Source of the DNA: Patescibacteria group bacterium
GTDB lineage: Bacteria; Patescibacteriota; Patescibacteriia; Patescibacteriales; GWC2-42-12
Reading direction: 5' to 3'
Length of the DNA stretch: 36,960 nt
Assembly (NCBI GenBank): GCA_028703305.1
Contig: JAQVNC010000010.1
Coordinates: 1-36,960 of the forward strand
The notes under the pieces are model-generated. The model had not been told where the DNA came from, searched no databases, and saw only the letters and a list, made by a program, of their open reading frames with translations. Below are positions 33,999 through 36,960 of this stretch, piece after piece. Made by a program: the position numbers and the translations under genes. The stretch's first letter is position 1; every line of letters starts with the position of its first letter.

Positions 33999-36960
33999 CT
34001 AATATTTTAAAATATTATTTATCGCTTCAATCAAAGGCTTGCCGTAATTGACTTTAAAATCAGTTTCAACCAAATTAACGCCGCTCCCGGACGATAATCT
34101 AAAAAAGACCTTTTTATCGCCGCTGTTTTTTAAAAGCGCTTCTTTTAGCTTCTCTAAGGCCAAAGCCCCGGCGCCGGAATTCAAATTTATATACAAATTA
34201 TCTTCTTTGAAAATTAAATGTTTGGAAATCGGCAGCCCGCCGGCCGGCTTAAGAGCTGATGCCGGCGAAATTTTTGGCCTAGGATAGCCAAAAAATTTTC
34301 TTGGCTCATTGTTGTTTTTCGCGTTGCCATTGGCCGTAAATTTTTTTATCACTTCTCCGGCGGTTTCAACCGTTAGTTCAATCGCTTTATTGCATAACAG
34401 CTTAAACTCCTGGTCTTTATCCGATAGCTTGCCCTGGCAAAGTACGACTTTGCCTTCCTGCCAAATCAAATTATTGTCTTTTAACAGACTGGGGAAAACC
34501 AATACTTCCAAATTCCCGCTGTTATCTTCAATTTTAACGAACAGCATTGGTTCGTTGGAGCGAGTTATAATTTTTTTTATCTTGGTAATAACGCCGCCGA
34601 CATAAATTTGATAATCGGATTTATGCTCGGCTAACTTAGAGGCGGACAAAACCAATGGATTTAAAAATTGCTTAAACTCGGAAAAAGGATGTTCGCTGAT
34701 ATAAAGGCCTAAAAGTTCCTTTTCCCAGGCTAATTTTTCGCGCTGGGTGGCGGGCGGCGCCTGCTCTAACTTAAGCTTGCGGCTAAGATTCAGGCTCGGC
34801 GCGTCGGAAAATAGGCTGACTTGGCCGTTGGATTTTGTTTTGGTGGTTTCGCGGTTAAATTCCAAAATATTTTCCATATTGCCTAAAAGCTGTCCGCGTT
34901 CCCCGAATTTATCAAGGCCACCCGACTTAATTAAGCTTTCCAGCGATTTTTTATTTAAATCTTTATCGCAAACTCTTTCCAATAAATCGGTTATATCTTT
35001 ATACGGTCCATTCTTTTTGCGCTCAATAATTATTTCCTCGGCAATATGGTCGCCGATATTTTTTACGGCTTTTAGGCCAAAGCGGATAGTGTCCGGCGCT
35101 TCTTCCGGATTAACCGCCATATTTTTTTCCGTACCTGACGTTACCACGGTAAAAGAGTCAAATGATTCGTTTATATCCGGAGCCATTACTTTTATGCCCA
35201 TATGCCGGCATTCGTCAATTTCAATGGCGATGCGGTCGGTGTTTTGTTGATCGGCGGTTAACAGGGCGGCCATAAATTCGGTCGGCCAATGCGCCTTTAA
35301 ATAAGCGGTCTGATAGCCGATTAAAGCGTAGCAGGCGGCGTGCGACCGATTAAAGCCATAGCCGGCGAAAGGCTCAATAAAAGAAAAGATTTTTTCCGCC
35401 AGCTGGCTGGGGATGCTATTCTTAACGCAGCCGTCAATAAATTTTTCTTTTTGTTCGGCTAAAAGTTTAACGATTTTTTTACCCATGGCCTTTCTTAAAA
35501 CATCGGCTTCGGCCATGGTAAAACCGGCTAAATCTCGGGCAATCTGCATGACTTGCTCCTGATAAATCGCCACACCATGAGTCTTTTTTAAAATCGGCTC
35601 AAGCTTAGGATGCAGATAAACCGGTTTCTTCCGGCCATGCTTGCCATTGATATAATCCGGAATCCATTCCATGGGCCCGGGCCGATATAAAGCCACCATG
35701 GCGATAATATCTTCAAATTCGGTCGGCTTAAGCTCGCGCAAATATCTTTTCATGCCGCTGGATTCAAACTGGAAGACGCCGGTGGTTTCTCCGGCTTGAA
35801 ATAATTTATAGGCCAGCTTATCATCTTGCGGAATTTTATCAATGTTGATTAAAAGGCCTCGCGTATTCTTAATAATCTTTATGGCCGATTCAATAATAGT
35901 TAAATTTTTTAAACCAAGGAAATCCATTTTTAACAGCCCCAAATCTTCAACCGGATGCATGGAAAACTGCGAGACGATCGTGCGGTCGGACGAGGAAGCA
36001 TATTGCAAAGGCACATTTTCGGTTAAAGGATCTTTGGTAATAATGACGGCGCAAGCATGGGTTGAGGCATGCCGCGCCACGCCTTCAAGCCGTTTGGCAT
36101 AATCAATCACCTGCTTGGCCGCTTGATCGTTTTTATAAATTTCTTTTAACTCGCTGATTTCCGTAACCGCTTCGTTGATTTTAGAAAACATCGGAATCAT
36201 CTTGGCCAGTTTATCGCATAACTCGTAAGGATAGCCAAGCACCCGGCCGACGTCGCGAATCGCGGCCCGCGCCGCCATAGTGCCGAAAGTTATTATCTGT
36301 GAAACATGGTCTTTGCCGTATTTATTTTCCACATAGCTTAAAACTTCATCGCGCCTGATGTCGGCGAAATCCATATCAATATCAGGCATGGAGATTCTGT
36401 CCGGATTTAAAAAACGCTCAAACAACAAATCATATTTAAGCGGATCAATATTAGTAATATTCAATAGATATGAAACTAGCGAACCGGCGGCCGAGCCGCG
36501 GCCCGGGCCGACGACGATTTTATTATTTTTCGCCCAATTAACAAAATCGGACACAATTAAAAAATACGACGGCCAGCCCATCTTTTTTATGACTGACAAT
36601 TCATAGTCCATTCTTGCCTTTATCTCCGGCTCAATTTCTTCATAGCTTTTGCCATAACGCTCCAAAAGGCCTTGGCGGCATTGTTCATCAAGATAATTAT
36701 CAACGTTTTGACCTTCGGGCACGGTCCCCGACGCTGGGGTCGGGACAAGAAAATACGGCAACTGAATTTTACCCAATTCAATCTCCAAATTGCATTCTTC
36801 GGCAATTTTTTGCGTATTGGCGATTGCTTCCGGCGCGTCTTTAAAAGTTTCTACCATTTCTTTAACTCCGCGGAAAGAATAATCGCCGCCCACCATAGTC
36901 ATTCTATCGCGATCCTCTTTCTTTTTTTTAGTCTGAAGGCACAATAAAACATCCTGGGCT
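33999..36960 (-). CDS. dnaE: DNA polymerase III alpha subunit DnaE (N-terminal PHP region lies beyond the window)
   Basis: VGPGRGSAAGSLVSYLLNITNIDPLKYDLLFERFLNPDRISMPDIDMDFAD, HACAVIITKDPLTE, GVFQFESSGMKRYLRELKPTEFEDIIAMVALYRPGPM, IYQEQVMQIARDLAGF, FNRSHAACYALIGYQTAYLKAHWPTEFMAALL. Reading frame runs to the window end. Confidence 0.97.
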   Translation of the reverse strand, partial: AQDVLLCLQTKKKKEDRDRMTMVGGDYSFRGVKEMVETFKDAPEAIANTQKIAEECNLEIELGKIQLPYFLVPTPASGTVPEGQNVDNYLDEQCRQGLLERYGKSYEEIEPEIKARMDYELSVIKKMGWPSYFLIVSDFVNWAKNNKIVVGPGRGSAAGSLVSYLLNITNIDPLKYDLLFERFLNPDRISMPDIDMDFADIRRDEVLSYVENKYGKDHVSQIITFGTMAARAAIRDVGRVLGYPYELCDKLAKMIPMFSKINEAVTEISELKEIYKNDQAAKQVIDYAKRLEGVARHASTHACAVIITKDPLTENVPLQYASSSDRTIVSQFSMHPVEDLGLLKMDFLGLKNLTIIESAIKIIKNTRGLLINIDKIPQDDKLAYKLFQAGETTGVFQFESSGMKRYLRELKPTEFEDIIAMVALYRPGPMEWIPDYINGKHGRKKPVYLHPKLEPILKKTHGVAIYQEQVMQIARDLAGFTMAEADVLRKAMGKKIVKLLAEQKEKFIDGCVKNSIPSQLAEKIFSFIEPFAGYGFNRSHAACYALIGYQTAYLKAHWPTEFMAALLTADQQNTDRIAIEIDECRHMGIKVMAPDINESFDSFTVVTSGTEKNMAVNPEEAPDTIRFGLKAVKNIGDHIAEEIIIERKKNGPYKDITDLLERVCDKDLNKKSLESLIKSGGLDKFGERGQLLGNMENILEFNRETTKTKSNGQVSLFSDAPSLNLSRKLKLEQAPPATQREKLAWEKELLGLYISEHPFSEFKQFLNPLVLSASKLAEHKSDYQIYVGGVITKIKKIITRSNEPMLFVKIEDNSGNLEVLVFPSLLKDNNLIWQEGKVVLCQGKLSDKDQEFKLLCNKAIELTVETAGEVIKKFTANGNAKNNNEPRKFFGYPRPKISPASALKPAGGLPISKHLIFKEDNLYINLNSGAGALALEKLKEALLKNSGDKKVFFRLSSGSGVNLVETDFKVNYGKPLIEAINNILKY

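Noticed and set aside
34747-35250. 167-aa plus-strand ORF
   Set aside because: Lies fully antisense to dnaE, with low-complexity serine/leucine-rich translation typical of shadow ORFs.

Overview
This 36.96 kb window looks like a chromosomal housekeeping segment of a Patescibacteria/CPR-type bacterium (inferred from gene content and from peptide and repeat style). About 28 CDS are supported, mostly on the minus strand: pgk, an HtrA/PDZ-like protein, pilT, queH, rarA, uppS, a YggU/DUF167 protein, tRNA-Pro(CGG) and tRNA-Ala(CGC), a cyclophilin lipoprotein, a CCA-adding enzyme, an [FeFe]-hydrogenase two-subunit cluster downstream of gap, psp1, tsf, rpsB, rpmE, prfA, prmC, two pilin-like genes, L25, rodA/ftsW, gyrB, thrS and dnaE (partial). 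The most unusual content lies between the genes. (1) Two families of large foldback elements have conserved GC cores, and their AT-rich arms differ between copies while keeping complementarity; a third foldback is a singleton. (2) A T-box leader upstream of thrS appears too short for a canonical Stem I; the promoter, antiterminator and terminator can be read directly. (3) Short palindromes sit in frame inside dnaE, thrS and the cyclophilin gene, resembling Rickettsia palindromic elements. (4) The HtrA-like protein appears to have lost the whole catalytic triad. (5) A secreted protein has five six-cysteine repeats with signs of gene conversion. (6) A candidate ~60-nt sRNA or attenuator lies upstream of gap. 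No CRISPR array, rRNA, transposase or prophage was seen.
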